A stretch of DNA of 64,000 bases from Amphimedon queenslandica (Eukaryota > Porifera > Demospongiae > Haplosclerida > Niphatidae): NCBI RefSeq assembly GCF_000090795.2, contig NW_003546245.1, positions 110,905-174,904 on the forward strand, written 5' to 3'. Shown here piece after piece: positions 9,841-20,498 of the stretch. The notes under the pieces were generated by a model that saw only the letters and a list, made by a program, of their open reading frames with translations, ran no database searches and was not told the origin of the DNA. How positions within the stretch are numbered: the stretch's first letter is position 1; every line of letters starts with the position of its first letter. A program made the position numbers and the translations under genes.

Positions 9841-12800
9841 ATGGCGGCTCGTTTGCTTCAAAGAAGTGTCGGTTTTTCAAGATACTTAAAGGTACTTTAT
9901 AAAGTCCTATACGTTTTGACAGCAGCTTCTTGTAGAGAGGCTTTGCTAATGTGAACGTTGCGGCTGTACCACTCACAGAATCCTTACCAGGCTACGATGA
10001 ACTTGAGCAAACTCAAACTGAAGTGAAACAAGAGCCAGTCATGGTAACTGAATACACACAGACCCTCTACCTTAACCCTCCCTCAACCCTCCTCTCTTTA
10101 TAATACAGGTCAGTTCATTGTCTAACGGAGTTAAAATAGCATCGAAAGAAGTCCCTAACTCTCCTTATGTCAGCCTGGGAGTCTACGTCAAGTGTGGGAG
10201 TAGAGTGGAGCCGTATCATAAATTAGGAATATCACATTTACTGAGACACTGTGCCTTCCTTGTTAGTACAATCACTGTATTGATGCTGGCTGTTTATTTA
10301 TTTATTTGTTTGTTTATTTTTATTTTTACTTAGAGCACAGCGGAAAAGACGTCATATCTGTTAATGAGAGAAATTGAACATCTCGGTGGATCATTGAGGT
10401 ACTGAATAAATAAATAAATAAATAAATAAATTCTCATTACCAGCTGCAACACGACAAGAGAGCACATGGTGTACAATGCTACTTTTCTAAAAGGAGACCA
10501 GTCAGTCATAAATAATTTTCATAATTATATTCATTATTATTGTTTATTCTAATTAGAGAGCACATTATAGCATCGTTGTGCAGTCGTATAACTGATCCTT
10601 CTTTCCGTCATTATGAGGTAATTGTTATCATTTGTTGCCTTGGTAATGCTTTATTAGGTTGATGAACAAAAACAATATTTAAAGTTGAATATTGATGAGT
10701 CTAGTGAGAATCCAAACATAGGTATGTAGGAGGAACAATCACTCCATCTTTATGCTACACTCCCTCCCCCCTCTCACTCTCTCTTTCTAGTTGTTAATGA
10801 AGGATTGCATAGGATTTCTTTTAGGAATGGATTATGTAATTCTCTCTATTCACCTTCTTATAATGTTGACAAGTTCACATCTGAAGATGTATGTACATGT
10901 ACACGTAATAAATAATAAACTGTACATGAATAATAAAATAAAATAATAATAAACTGTACATGTATTATTTAATTTTATTTATTTTTTCCTCTTTTTTCTT
11001 TATTTTGTTATTAGTTGGAAGGGTTTGTCCGTGATTGGTTCATTAGTCCTAATGTTAGTGTGGTTGGTGTTGGAATAGATCACAATTCTTTATTGAAATG
11101 TGCCAAACCATTGACCAACTTATCAGAATCAAGCGGTTCCGCCATCGCTAAATCAGCATATGTGGGAGGTAATAATTAATTAGTTAATTGATGAATAATT
11201 AATTATTTATTAATTAATAGGAGGTGAACTGCGTGTTGATTCTGGATCCCCTCTGGCACATGTTGGGATTGTTTGTAAAGGAACAAGGTACACACTCAGA
11301 TCAACGTCCAATAAAAATTGGGAATAATTTTGAAGACAGTTTTTATAAACAAGCATGGGATATAATAGGGCATTCAAAAATGGCCTATTTTTAAAATGGC
11401 CATAACTCGAAAAATTGAAATCGGAATCAACTCAAACTTGCTACATAGCATAAGGACATCAATGTCTATCAGAAAATGTAATAAAAATTTGATGTGATTT
11501 CGGAGCCATTTTTTGGAAAAAACCATGGGCTATAGCCTTGGGTACTTTTCAAAAATTGGCCAATTTTTAAAAATGGCCATAACTCGAAAAATATTTGTCA
11601 GAATCAGTTCAAACTTTCTACATAGCACAAGTACATCAATGTCTATCAGAAAATGTAATAAAAATTTGATGTGATTTCGGAGCCATTTTTTGGAAAACAC
11701 CATGGGCTATAATAGCCTTGGGTACTTTTCAAAAATTGGCTGATTTTTAAAAATGGCCATAACTTGAAAAATATTTGTCAGAATCAGCTCAAACTTTCTA
11801 CATAGCACAAGTACATCAATGTCTATCAGAAAATGTAATAAAAATTTGGGGTGATTTCGGAGCCATTTTTTGGAAAAAACCATAGGCTATAGCCTTGGGT
11901 ATTTTTCAAAAATTGGCTGATTTTTAAAAATGGCCATAACTCGAAAAGTATTTGTCGGAATCAGCTCAAACTTTCTACATAGCATAAGTACATCAATGTC
12001 TATCAGAAAATGTAATAAAAATTTGATGTGATTTTGGAGCCATTTTTTAGAAAAAACCATGGGCTATAGCCTTGGGTATTTTTCAAAAATTGGCCAATTT
12101 TTAAAAATGGCGATAACTCAAAAAGTATTTGTTGGAATCAACTCAAACTTGCTACATAGCCTAAGGACATTAATGTGTATCAGAAAATGTAATAAAAATT
12201 TGGGATGTTTACAATGTGACAGGACAGTAATAGTTATGATGTTAATTTCTCTTTTAGTCTTTATGGACCTAGTGAATCTATTGCTGGTGTTGTTCAAGTA
12301 TGTTGTTGTTGTTTCTGTTGTTGTTATTATTGTTGTTGTTTAGTGTTTATTAGGGTGTGGTCAACGTCTTAAGTGGGGCAGTGGGTCTGCCAGTGCAAGG
12401 TTAGCATTTGGATATGAATTTATTATTTTATTTATTTATTCATTCATATTTAATTTTTTATTTTACAATGTTTCTATAGGCTGAGAAAAGCTGTTGCACG
12501 TAAAATTGATGATAAATTTGACGTAAATTATTATTAATTATTTTTTATAAATTAACTATTTATCTACAGATCAATGCCATCAACATTCGTTACAGTGACA
12601 ATGGAATCTTTGGATTTTACGCTAAAGCCGATGGTTCTATAATGGGACAGGTATGTTTTTGTTGCCTTGACAACTAACCACACCCCCAACAGGTATTGCA
12701 ACTAGCTATGGCGGAATTTAGTGAAATCAGCAAAGGAAATGTTGACGAGGCTGATCTTACACGAGCAAAGTAATACTGATATTGATAGACTGATACTGAT

Positions 12801-13119
12801 ATTGATCTTAACGCTGATAGGAATCAGTATAAAGCTGATCTCTTGATGGGCTGTGATTTGTTGAATGACATTGGCCAGCAGGTGTCATTTACTAACAAGT
12901 ATACTGAGATTAGTGAAAAGATAAAAGAAATTGACAATGTCACCAGTCAAGATGTAGTAGGAGTGAGTATCTTCTATAATAATGAATCAATCAATGATTA
13001 ATATTAATTCTCTCTTATAGTTTGTCAAATCTGTCTTTGCTACACGTCCCAATGTTGTCTCTTGTGGTAATCTCTCCACAGTTCCTAGGCTAGATGAATT
13101 ACTTACTAACCTCTCATGA
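9841..13119 (+). CDS. UQCRC2: Ubiquinol-cytochrome c reductase core protein 2
   Basis: A multi-exon M16-family protein. It starts MAARLLQRSVGFSRYLK, a basic mitochondrial presequence. The inactive peptidase site reads HLLRHCAFL in place of HXXEH, as in complex III core proteins, then HLGGSLSCNTTREHMVYN and ITDPSFRHYEVDE. The C-terminal half has YVGGGELRVDSGSPLAHVGI, LYGPSESIAGVVQ and FVKSVFATRPNVVSCGNLSTVPRLDELL. It forms part of the matrix-facing core of respiratory complex III. MPP-alpha is a relative, but the overall pattern fits core 2 better. One intron (about 11289-12257) is expanded by satellite family 1. Confidence 0.85.
11300..12207 (+). repeat. Tandem satellite family 1, array b, inside a UQCRC2 intron
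   Basis: Five units. The word GTAATAAAAAT occurs at 11478, 11655, 11835, 12012 and 12189 (spacing 177, 180, 177, 177). Units contain ATGGCCATAACTCGAAAA, AATCAGCTCAAACTTTCTAC and ACCATGGGCTATAGCC. It forms nearly all of one intron in a gene whose other introns are about 40-110 bases. An open frame at 12059-12343 is only repeat sequence. Confidence 0.92.
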
Positions 13120-13467
13120 ATGACAATAGCAAACTCTATCATGTGACATTAGTATAAAGACATACACACACAGAGAGAGACAAACACACCTGCTGTGCTG
13201 TTATTATATTTGTTCATTATTTAAGTAGTAGACCTTTCTTTTATAAAAAAATAATATAAAAGCAACACTAGCTAGTTTTCAGGAAAAATGAAACAGGAAG
13301 TGAGCTACTAATTATGTGGCGTCATACTGGCAAAAAAATATAACCGGAAGTGATTAACGTCATTATAAATTACATCCGGTAGTTATTAAAAAGTTAATAC
13401 AATAAAAAACACTGACAAAATTAATCATGACTATAAAAACAGCACAGCTATTATAAAAAGTGACTAG
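13120..13467. other. Intergenic region between convergent genes with ETS-like words
   Basis: 348 bases without a gene, between the UQCRC2 stop and the stop of the membrane protein at 13468. It contains a short CA/GA-rich stretch and, at about 13288-13380, three CCGGAAGT/AGGAAGTG/CATCCGG-type words of the kind bound by ETS factors. Otherwise AT-rich; no RNA gene seen. Confidence 0.6.
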
Positions 13468-14601
13468 CTAATAGTTAGGATTATAAGGAGGAGGTTGGTC
13501 AGTATGCAGTGGAGTCTTTTCGGTTTCATCACTGGCTCCCTGTACCCCAACTGGTTTTGATGAACTCTTCTTTGCACGATAGACACAAAAGATTATTATA
13601 ACAAAGAGAACAATAAATACAAAAGCGAGTGGTACCAGTGTTATGATGACATAGCCAAAAGCCTGTGGGCTACATTTGAACATTACTTTGTACAGTGTGC
13701 TATCCCAGTCAATGTTAGAAGGTATGGGTAGTATTACTAAACCTTTGTTCTTTTTAGCTGAGAAACCAACTGATAAAGTGCAAGTATTGTCATTGCTTAA
13801 TTCACAGCTGGAGAGTGAGGTATTTGGAGCCGAATATTCAAACCTCTCGATAATTATATTCTGCATTCCTCGCAGGTTATAAGATGCAGTATGAGAATAA
13901 GCAAGATAATAATGGTCTTCATCTTTGATAGAATAAGTCAAATAGTTAAAGCCTTGGTCACAACTAGTTGCTACATAGACACTACTGACTGCTTTAGACT
14001 TTGTCGGTTCATCCTTCCAGCTGCTAAACTTTGACGTTCCTTTGACTATATAAAAAGAAAAAGATGTGGCATGAGAATCTTCGGAGACGCAAGCACTGTA
14101 GGATATATTGGAGCCTTTGTAGAGATAGTAATGCCAGTACTCGAATTCGCCAGAATTAAGACCAAAATATTTAGTGAAATTGACCATATTCTTCTCGCTG
14201 AGTGGAGGGACGGTATCAATGAGGTAGGCATGGCCAGTAGAACCAGAGGGAAGCCCAGGGACCCCTACCTGGAGACCACTGCAGAAGAATGAAGAGAAAG
14301 AGTGAATCCTTGTATCACCAGGTGTAAAGTACTTCTCGTCTTCTCCTCCTGTGGAGAATCTAACAGAGAGAGTAACAGCTATTATAATTATGCACGTTAC
14401 GACTAGTGAGCTGCCCCAGAATATAATGCGACCTCTCCTGTAGCCGTAGTACCCACCACCGCCGTACCACCATACACCGGTTGGCCGGTAGCCGTAGTGT
14501 CGATGATGATGATGGTGACGATGGCCACCCCAATGACCAAATCCTCCTCCACCGTGATGATGAAACCCTCCTCCGCCATGGTGTCCCCCTCCGTGAGGCA
14601 T
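13468..14601 (-). CDS. Two-pass membrane protein with Gly/His-rich N-terminus and PPxY tail
   Basis: One exon, 377 residues from the Met at 14601 (an upstream in-frame Met at 14694 would place the hydrophobic stretch LLFFTNFIFLI first and is less likely). Order: a Gly/His/Tyr-rich cytosolic-type region (about 1-60); TM1 near 65-90 (FWGSSLVVTCIIIIAVTLSV); about 220 residues of lumenal/extracellular domain with several Cys and NxS/T sites (NFTK, NISY, NTSL); TM2 near 325-355 (YVIITLVPLAFVFIVLFVII); and a cytosolic tail ending PPPYNPNY. PPxY is a docking motif for WW domains of NEDD4-type ligases. No family recognised; the layout resembles membrane adaptors for ubiquitin ligases. Confidence 0.7.
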   Translation of the reverse strand: MPHGGGHHGGGGFHHHGGGGFGHWGGHRHHHHHRHYGYRPTGVWWYGGGGYYGYRRGRIIFWGSSLVVTCIIIIAVTLSVRFSTGGEDEKYFTPGDTRIHSFSSFFCSGLQVGVPGLPSGSTGHAYLIDTVPPLSEKNMVNFTKYFGLNSGEFEYWHYYLYKGSNISYSACVSEDSHATSFSFYIVKGTSKFSSWKDEPTKSKAVSSVYVATSCDQGFNYLTYSIKDEDHYYLAYSHTASYNLRGMQNIIIERFEYSAPNTSLSSCELSNDNTCTLSVGFSAKKNKGLVILPIPSNIDWDSTLYKVMFKCSPQAFGYVIITLVPLAFVFIVLFVIIIFCVYRAKKSSSKPVGVQGASDETEKTPLHTDQPPPYNPNY

Positions 14602-14776
14602 TGTTTGCTGTATTAAAAAGATAAAGTTGGTGAAGAACAAAAGATGACCTTGCAGGTACCACGCCCTTTTTGGAAATATTCTAGCCACGCCCAATTAATT
14701 GATTTAACCATTAAAATTATTTTTTCCACACGCATTAATAATAATAATAAATTAAAATAATAATAATAATAAGTTA

Positions 14777-17700
14777 TTATCCTACATACCACCCATCTCC
14801 ATCTAATATCCCACTGTCAATAATAAGACACACAATATCGTTGTATCCATTACTTCTAGCAGCCTCCAGCGCCTCCTTAGCATCTTCAATCATGTTATTA
14901 AGGACAGCTCCTTTGTGAATTAGAAGTGCTACCACTTCAAGATGGCCGCCAGAGCAAGCCAGTTTGAGTGGACTGATACCGGAGTCTGTTTTGTCATGGA
15001 GTACCAACTCATTTCTTCTGATCATTTCTTCAACGACTGACAAGAGTCCCTTCTGGACTGCTAAATGAAAACTGGTTTTACCGGTTATGTCATTTATTCT
15101 AAAATTAGCTCCACGTTGGACTAGGTACAGAGCTACCTCAGGGTGATTGTTAATGACGCACAAATGAAGAGCTGTCTCCTGTCTCCCCGAAGTCTGGACA
15201 TCAAGTGGGACCTGATGATTAGTGAGAATTTTAACTAGTTCCAGGAACCCTCCGCTAGCAGCATCAATCAGTGGCGTCCAGTTTGAACTGTCCACCACGT
15301 CGCAGCGAGCCTTGCTGGATATAAGAGCTTGTACTACTTCAGTGCGTCCCTTGAGACAGGCAAGATGGAGCGGTGTCCTCCCATCATTGGAAAGTGTCTC
15401 AACGTTAGAGTCATGATCCAGGAACAGCTGTACTGTATCTGTGTGACCTTCTTGAGATGCCAAGTGTAGCGGAGACCAGCCATCTTGATCTTGAGCTAAT
15501 AAGTCACAGCCATGCTCAAGGAGCAGCTCACACACTTTCTTTCCTCCGTTGAAAGCTGCTAAATGGAGACAGTTACGTCTCGTATCGATGACCTTATGAA
15601 CATCTGATCCTTCGTCTATCAATACGCGAACAGTCTCAAACTGACACTTATTACAGGCAGAATGCAACGGAGTCCAATTCTTACAGTCGGTTGCATCAGC
15701 TTGAGGTGAATGCTTTAGTAATAATTTAACTATTTCGGAGTGACCGTGCATTGCTGCTAAGTGTAATGGTATTCTTAAGTTGTTAGCCTGCATTGTTGCA
15801 TCGGCTCCATTGGAAAGGAGCAACTTCACTATATTGATGTGACCCTCTTGAGCAGCAAGATGTAGTGAAGTCCATCCGTCTTTATCTTTGTCATGTATCG
15901 GTATGTTGTGCTTGAGGAGAAACATGGCTACATCAATGTGCCCGTTAAACGCACAGAGATGAAGTGAGTTCCTTCCCATATGAATCTTGGCATCAATCTC
16001 AGCTCCGGCTTCGTAAAGAACCATCGCTGCTTTGAGGTGTCCTTTATTACAGGCGGAGTGAATCGGGGTCCAGAGCTTAGCGTCAGTAGCATTCACTAGC
16101 GCTCCACAGGATAAAAGAAAATTAATGATTTCAACGTAGCCAGAGGATGAACACATGTGTAGTGGCCGCCTCCCACTAACTGAAGATGAGTGGATATCAG
16201 AGCCAGACTCAACGAGGAGTTTCACAACTTCAATGGCGCCTTCTTGAGCTGCTAAATGAAGTGGAGTCCAGCCCTCATTGTCTTTGCCGTCAAGCTCTAC
16301 CCCTCTTTCAATCAGTAACTCGCAGATTCTTATAAACCCGTTAAAAGCTGCTAAATGAAGTGGGTTCCTTCCTCCTCCTATCTGTACGTTGACAGTAGCT
16401 CCTTCGTCTATGAGCCTTGAAACGACATCAAAATGATTGTGATGACAGGCGATGCATAATGGAGTCCACTTCCGTGAGTCCCTCAGCTCAATGTCAGCGT
16501 TACAACTGAGCAGGTACTCAACTACAGATACCTTGCCCTTCATACAGGCAAGGTGAAGGGGAGCCCTCATGTTATCCGATTGGATGCTCACTGACGCTCC
16601 GTTGCTAATCAGTGTTTTAACTATCTCCAAGTGACCCTCTTGAGCACAGAGATGCAGCGGAGTCCATCCCTTCTCGTCCTTAATGTTCCAATCCGCTCCT
16701 CTCCCAAGCAATAACTTGGCAATCTCCACGTGGCCATGGTAACAGGCTGAGTGTAGAGGAACGCGGCGATTCTTTGCTTGAACGTTAATGACTATTTTTG
16801 ACTGGTTAAGGAGGAGAGAAACGATATTACAATGACCCTCTTGGACTGCTAAATGTAGAGGGCTCCATTGGTCTTTGTCCTGTAATGTATAATTGATTCC
16901 TTTCGCTAACAAATATTGAGCTACTTTTTCGTGACCTTCGAAAGCAGCCAAATGAAGTGAGTTTCGTCCACTGTCGATAATATCGTTAATATCACTGCCG
17001 TGAGAGACAAGTCTGTCAACTATGTCATAGAAGCCATGCTGGGCGGCGACATGAAGCGGGCTCCACCCCTTGGTGTCCTTCACTCTGATGTTAGCACCAA
17101 ACTTTAGTAACTCGTCGATGACTGATAGCTTCCCCTTAAGGACAGCGTTATGCAATGGAGTCCGACCGTTCTTCGCTTGACAGTCGACTTTAACTGATCG
17201 AGTTATATTAGACGATAAAAATAATCTCACGATATTTAGGTGGCCTTCTTGAGCAGCCAAATGCAATGGAGTCCATCCATCTTTATCGCAAGCGTGGATC
17301 AGCTCAGAACATTTGCCACTCTCTAATAGATGCGATATACATTGGAGGTGACCGTGGAAACTGGCGGCATGAATAGCGTTACGTCCTGTGAGGTTACTCA
17401 CCAAACTAAGGTCAGGAGAATGAGAGCAGATCATTTTAACAATCTCTGGGTGTCCTTCCTGACACGCTAGTATAACTGGAGTCCAGCCTTCTTCGTCTTG
17501 TACGTCAATCTGGCATCCGTTGTTTAGTAGCAAACGGACGCACTCTGTGTGGCCTTCAAACGCCGCCAAATGTAACGCCGTCCTTCCAATGAGGACTTTA
17601 ATGTCGATGGTAGAGGGAGAGAATGAGAGGAGAGCAGAAGCAATGTTTAAGTGGCCATATTGGCAAGCATAGTGAAGCGGTGACCAGCCCTTTGAGTCTT

Positions 17701-18139
17701 GATGGTGCAATAACTTTTCAATATTATTAACTTTATTTAAAATACACTCGACGACTTCGATGGATCCACCACAGACAGCCTCGTGTAGCGTAGTAGATCC
17801 GATTCTTTCGACCAGGGCCTCCGGATCTGCCCCACTGTCCAGTAATAGTTTAACAATCTGAACATTCCCAACATTACAAGCAATGTGCAACGGAGCGTAA
17901 CCCTCAGAGTCAGAGATGCTCGTATCCGCCCCGTTCTTCAAAAGACACTCACATATGTCTTTATGCATGCCCTCCACGGCAAGGTGGATGGCGGCCAGAG
18001 TACCACCAAACATGTTATTATAAATACATTTGTTTATTGATTGTTTGATAGACTCGTTCTCCTCGAGGATGTTCTGGACTAAGAGTGTGTCTCCTTCAGC
18101 ACAAGCCTGATGGAACTTGACAAACAAGTCCTCAGACAT
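14777..18139 (-). CDS. Giant ankyrin-repeat protein, intronless
   Basis: A single open frame of 1120 residues, nearly all ankyrin repeats (about 32 units of 33-34 residues) after a short N-terminal helix-rich part. No death, kinase, SAM or membrane segment is visible. The repeats have a higher-order pattern, clearest in the C-terminal two thirds: a four-repeat cycle of GRN-LHLAAFNG, D-DGWTPLHLAAQEGH, R-PLHLAC-KG, and D--WTPLHSACNK. The absence of introns is odd among neighbours with many. A scaffold or protein-binding role is inferred from the fold alone. It is convergent or tandem with unrelated genes, so context gives no clue. Confidence 0.85.
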   Translation of the reverse strand: MSEDLFVKFHQACAEGDTLLVQNILEENESIKQSINKCIYNNMFGGTLAAIHLAVEGMHKDICECLLKNGADTSISDSEGYAPLHIACNVGNVQIVKLLLDSGADPEALVERIGSTTLHEAVCGGSIEVVECILNKVNNIEKLLHHQDSKGWSPLHYACQYGHLNIASALLSFSPSTIDIKVLIGRTALHLAAFEGHTECVRLLLNNGCQIDVQDEEGWTPVILACQEGHPEIVKMICSHSPDLSLVSNLTGRNAIHAASFHGHLQCISHLLESGKCSELIHACDKDGWTPLHLAAQEGHLNIVRLFLSSNITRSVKVDCQAKNGRTPLHNAVLKGKLSVIDELLKFGANIRVKDTKGWSPLHVAAQHGFYDIVDRLVSHGSDINDIIDSGRNSLHLAAFEGHEKVAQYLLAKGINYTLQDKDQWSPLHLAVQEGHCNIVSLLLNQSKIVINVQAKNRRVPLHSACYHGHVEIAKLLLGRGADWNIKDEKGWTPLHLCAQEGHLEIVKTLISNGASVSIQSDNMRAPLHLACMKGKVSVVEYLLSCNADIELRDSRKWTPLCIACHHNHFDVVSRLIDEGATVNVQIGGGRNPLHLAAFNGFIRICELLIERGVELDGKDNEGWTPLHLAAQEGAIEVVKLLVESGSDIHSSSVSGRRPLHMCSSSGYVEIINFLLSCGALVNATDAKLWTPIHSACNKGHLKAAMVLYEAGAEIDAKIHMGRNSLHLCAFNGHIDVAMFLLKHNIPIHDKDKDGWTSLHLAAQEGHINIVKLLLSNGADATMQANNLRIPLHLAAMHGHSEIVKLLLKHSPQADATDCKNWTPLHSACNKCQFETVRVLIDEGSDVHKVIDTRRNCLHLAAFNGGKKVCELLLEHGCDLLAQDQDGWSPLHLASQEGHTDTVQLFLDHDSNVETLSNDGRTPLHLACLKGRTEVVQALISSKARCDVVDSSNWTPLIDAASGGFLELVKILTNHQVPLDVQTSGRQETALHLCVINNHPEVALYLVQRGANFRINDITGKTSFHLAVQKGLLSVVEEMIRRNELVLHDKTDSGISPLKLACSGGHLEVVALLIHKGAVLNNMIEDAKEALEAARSNGYNDIVCLIIDSGILDGDGWYVG

Positions 18140-18400
18140 AGTCTTGTGGTCTATTCAAAGGGAGAGGGGGGAGGGAGGGAGGGAGAGAGAGGTAAGGTGT
18201 GATCTATAAGCCATTCCATTGATCTTACCTAATAATGGCGACCCTGGCTGGTCTGTGTACAGTGGTGTGGTGAATTATGGTGGCTGAAGTGGGTGGATTT
18301 GGTGATTCGCTTGACAATGTTGGACGTGGCTAGCTGCTAAATTGAAAAGACCACACCTTGTGGGCATGGCTGTACATGGGCGTGGTCAATTGAGAAAACT

Positions 18401-20372
18401 ATGGATCAAGGTATAGTTCTTGTAACTGGTGGTTATGATCACAGTTTGAAGTTCTGGTACCCTCACGACGGGGTATGTTATAGGACCATACCTCACCCAG
18501 ACTCTGTGAGATGGACAATGCTTGAATTGATAGCCTGTGACATTGTTATTTATTTATTTTTAGCAAGTTAACCAATTAGCTATTACACCTGATAAAAGAT
18601 GTCTGGTTTCTGCTGGTTTGTCACCATTTTGTTTGTTTGTTTATTTTATTATTATTTAGCCTATCAACAGATTCGTATGTATGATATAAAGTCGTCAGAT
18701 CAAACACCAGTGAGTCATAACTAGGGTTCTTCGTATAGTATTCAAGTTACTCCAAAAATTGCCAAAGTCCTTGTACTATAGTACAGGGACTTTGGTCAAA
18801 TTTCATCAAAAATGAAAAGTAGAGAATTCTGCATTTTTATATTTTTTCCTGATGCATATACATGTACTTATGTTGCATAGAAAGTTTAAGCTGATTCTGA
18901 TCAAAATTAGATTTTTTACGAATTTTTAAAGTTGCTCCAAAATCGGGTTGAAGTCCCTGTACTATAGTACAGGGACTCTGGCCAAATTCTGCCAAAAATG
19001 CAAAGTGGAGAATTCTCAATTTTCATAATATTTTCTGATGCATATACATGTACTTATGTTGCATAGAAAGTTTAAGCTGATTTCGATCAAAATTAGATTT
19101 TTTATGAATTTTTAAAGTTGCCCCAAAAGCTGTGATAAGGCTGTCAGCTTTTAGCTCTGTAGGAAACCTGATCATTCATAACTATTGTCCCCTCCCCTTT
19201 CTCTTCTTTTACCTGATCATTCATAACTATTGCCCCCTCTCCCTATACAGGTGTACGTTTTTGAAGGAATGACAAAGAATGTAACAAGCGTTGGTTTCTA
19301 CGACAATGGTCAGTTTATGTACAGTGGAGGTGAGGACTGTATGGCCAGGATATGGGACTTGAGGTATGAGGGACAGAAGAAGAAATTAAGACATCTTTAA
19401 TAATGGTGTATATTTCTCCAGGGGTAGCAATCAGCAGTGTCAAAGGTTGTTTCAAGTCTCTTCTCCGGTCAATTGTATGTGCCTTCATCCAAACCAGGCA
19501 ACTCTAATAGTCGGGGATCAAAGTGGGACGGTCCATGTTTGGGACCTTACTACTGATTATAATGAGCAGCTGGTATACTAATAATTATTTATTATATGCC
19601 TAATTATGTTTATGAATAGATACCGGAGCCAGAGGTGTCTATCCACAGTGTTCATATAGATCCAGATGGTGCTTATTTAGCAGCTGTCAATAGTAAAGGA
19701 ATATGTTATGTATGGAGTCTGACCAGCAGTGGCTCAACGCAACCGATCACGCTCACTCCAAGAACAAAGACAGCCTCTCATAAGAAATATGCACTCAAGT
19801 GTGTATTTAGTCCTGATTCAAGGTATTGCTGCAAAACAAGCAAGAAATAAGAATAATAATAATTATTATTATATACATGTAACTGTACATCAGCAAGATA
19901 TTAATATTGACAGTTATGGTGATTGGCAATTTGGCAGTTCTCTGAACAAGCTGTCCTGCCATTTTGTTTCATTTTGCACACTAGTGGCAATAAAACTCAC
20001 CTATATATATCCACTAATTATTATTAATATTCGTTTCAATATAGTATCATTATTTATTAATCGATATTTAGTTTATTAGCCACTACCTCTGCTGATGGTA
20101 CCTGCAAAGTTTGGTCAACGGCCGATTTCAGTTTACGGAACACTTTAAAAAGAGAAGCTGACAAGTGGGTGTGGGACTGTGCCTTTTCTTGTGATTCCCA
20201 ATACATATTCACCGGTAAGACACTTAATAACTATTAATAACCAGCAACCACACCCACAGCAGCCAGCGACCATGTTGCCAGATTGTGGCACGTTGAGCAG
20301 TCGTCTCCGATAAGAGAATATCAAGGACACTCCAAAGCAATAACCTCAATAGCTTACAGCGACAGACAGTGA
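18401..20372 (+). CDS. MLST8: mLST8/GbetaL, WD40 subunit of TOR complexes
   Basis: About eight exons. It starts [19 protein letters not shown] and contains [14 protein letters not shown]-type repeats, [45 protein letters not shown] and [13 protein letters not shown]; it ends [11 protein letters not shown]. These match mLST8 repeat by repeat through all seven WD40 blades. The product binds the mTOR kinase domain in TORC1 and TORC2. It ends close after the last blade, as in other animals. Intron 3 (about 18713-19252) is enlarged by two units of satellite family 2. Confidence 0.93.
18745..19125 (-). repeat. Tandem satellite family 2, array a, in an mLST8 intron
   Basis: Two units, with palindrome centres (ACTATAGTAC) at 18775 and 18961, spacing 186. 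The second holds the perfect palindrome CCCTGTACTATAGTACAGGG (18955-18974), extended by flanking AGT/ACT. The shared core (AGCTCAAACTTTCT word) is in reverse orientation here. A 60-codon open frame at 18837-19019 is repeat sequence. Confidence 0.92.
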
Positions 20373-20498
20373 CAATTAAACATAATTATTAAGAGTAATT
20401 ATTAACTAATATTAATTTTCGTTTAAAATTTATATACTTGTGTGTTTTTTATTGTCATTAATATTATTATTTTCACTCGAAAAAAGAATGAAACACTC

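Noticed and set aside
12059-12343. 94-codon plus-strand frame
   Set aside because: It is satellite family 1 sequence running into the next UQCRC2 exon; not a gene.
13288-13380. ETS-like words as a promoter
   Set aside because: They lie between two convergent 3' ends where no start is expected. They may be chance or belong to an unseen transcript, so they are only noted.
18837-19019. Open frames with a shared [10 protein letters not shown] word (also 46414-46602 and 61637-61828)
   Set aside because: The shared word is the satellite family 2 palindrome read in one frame. The frames lie in introns and have no protein-like composition.
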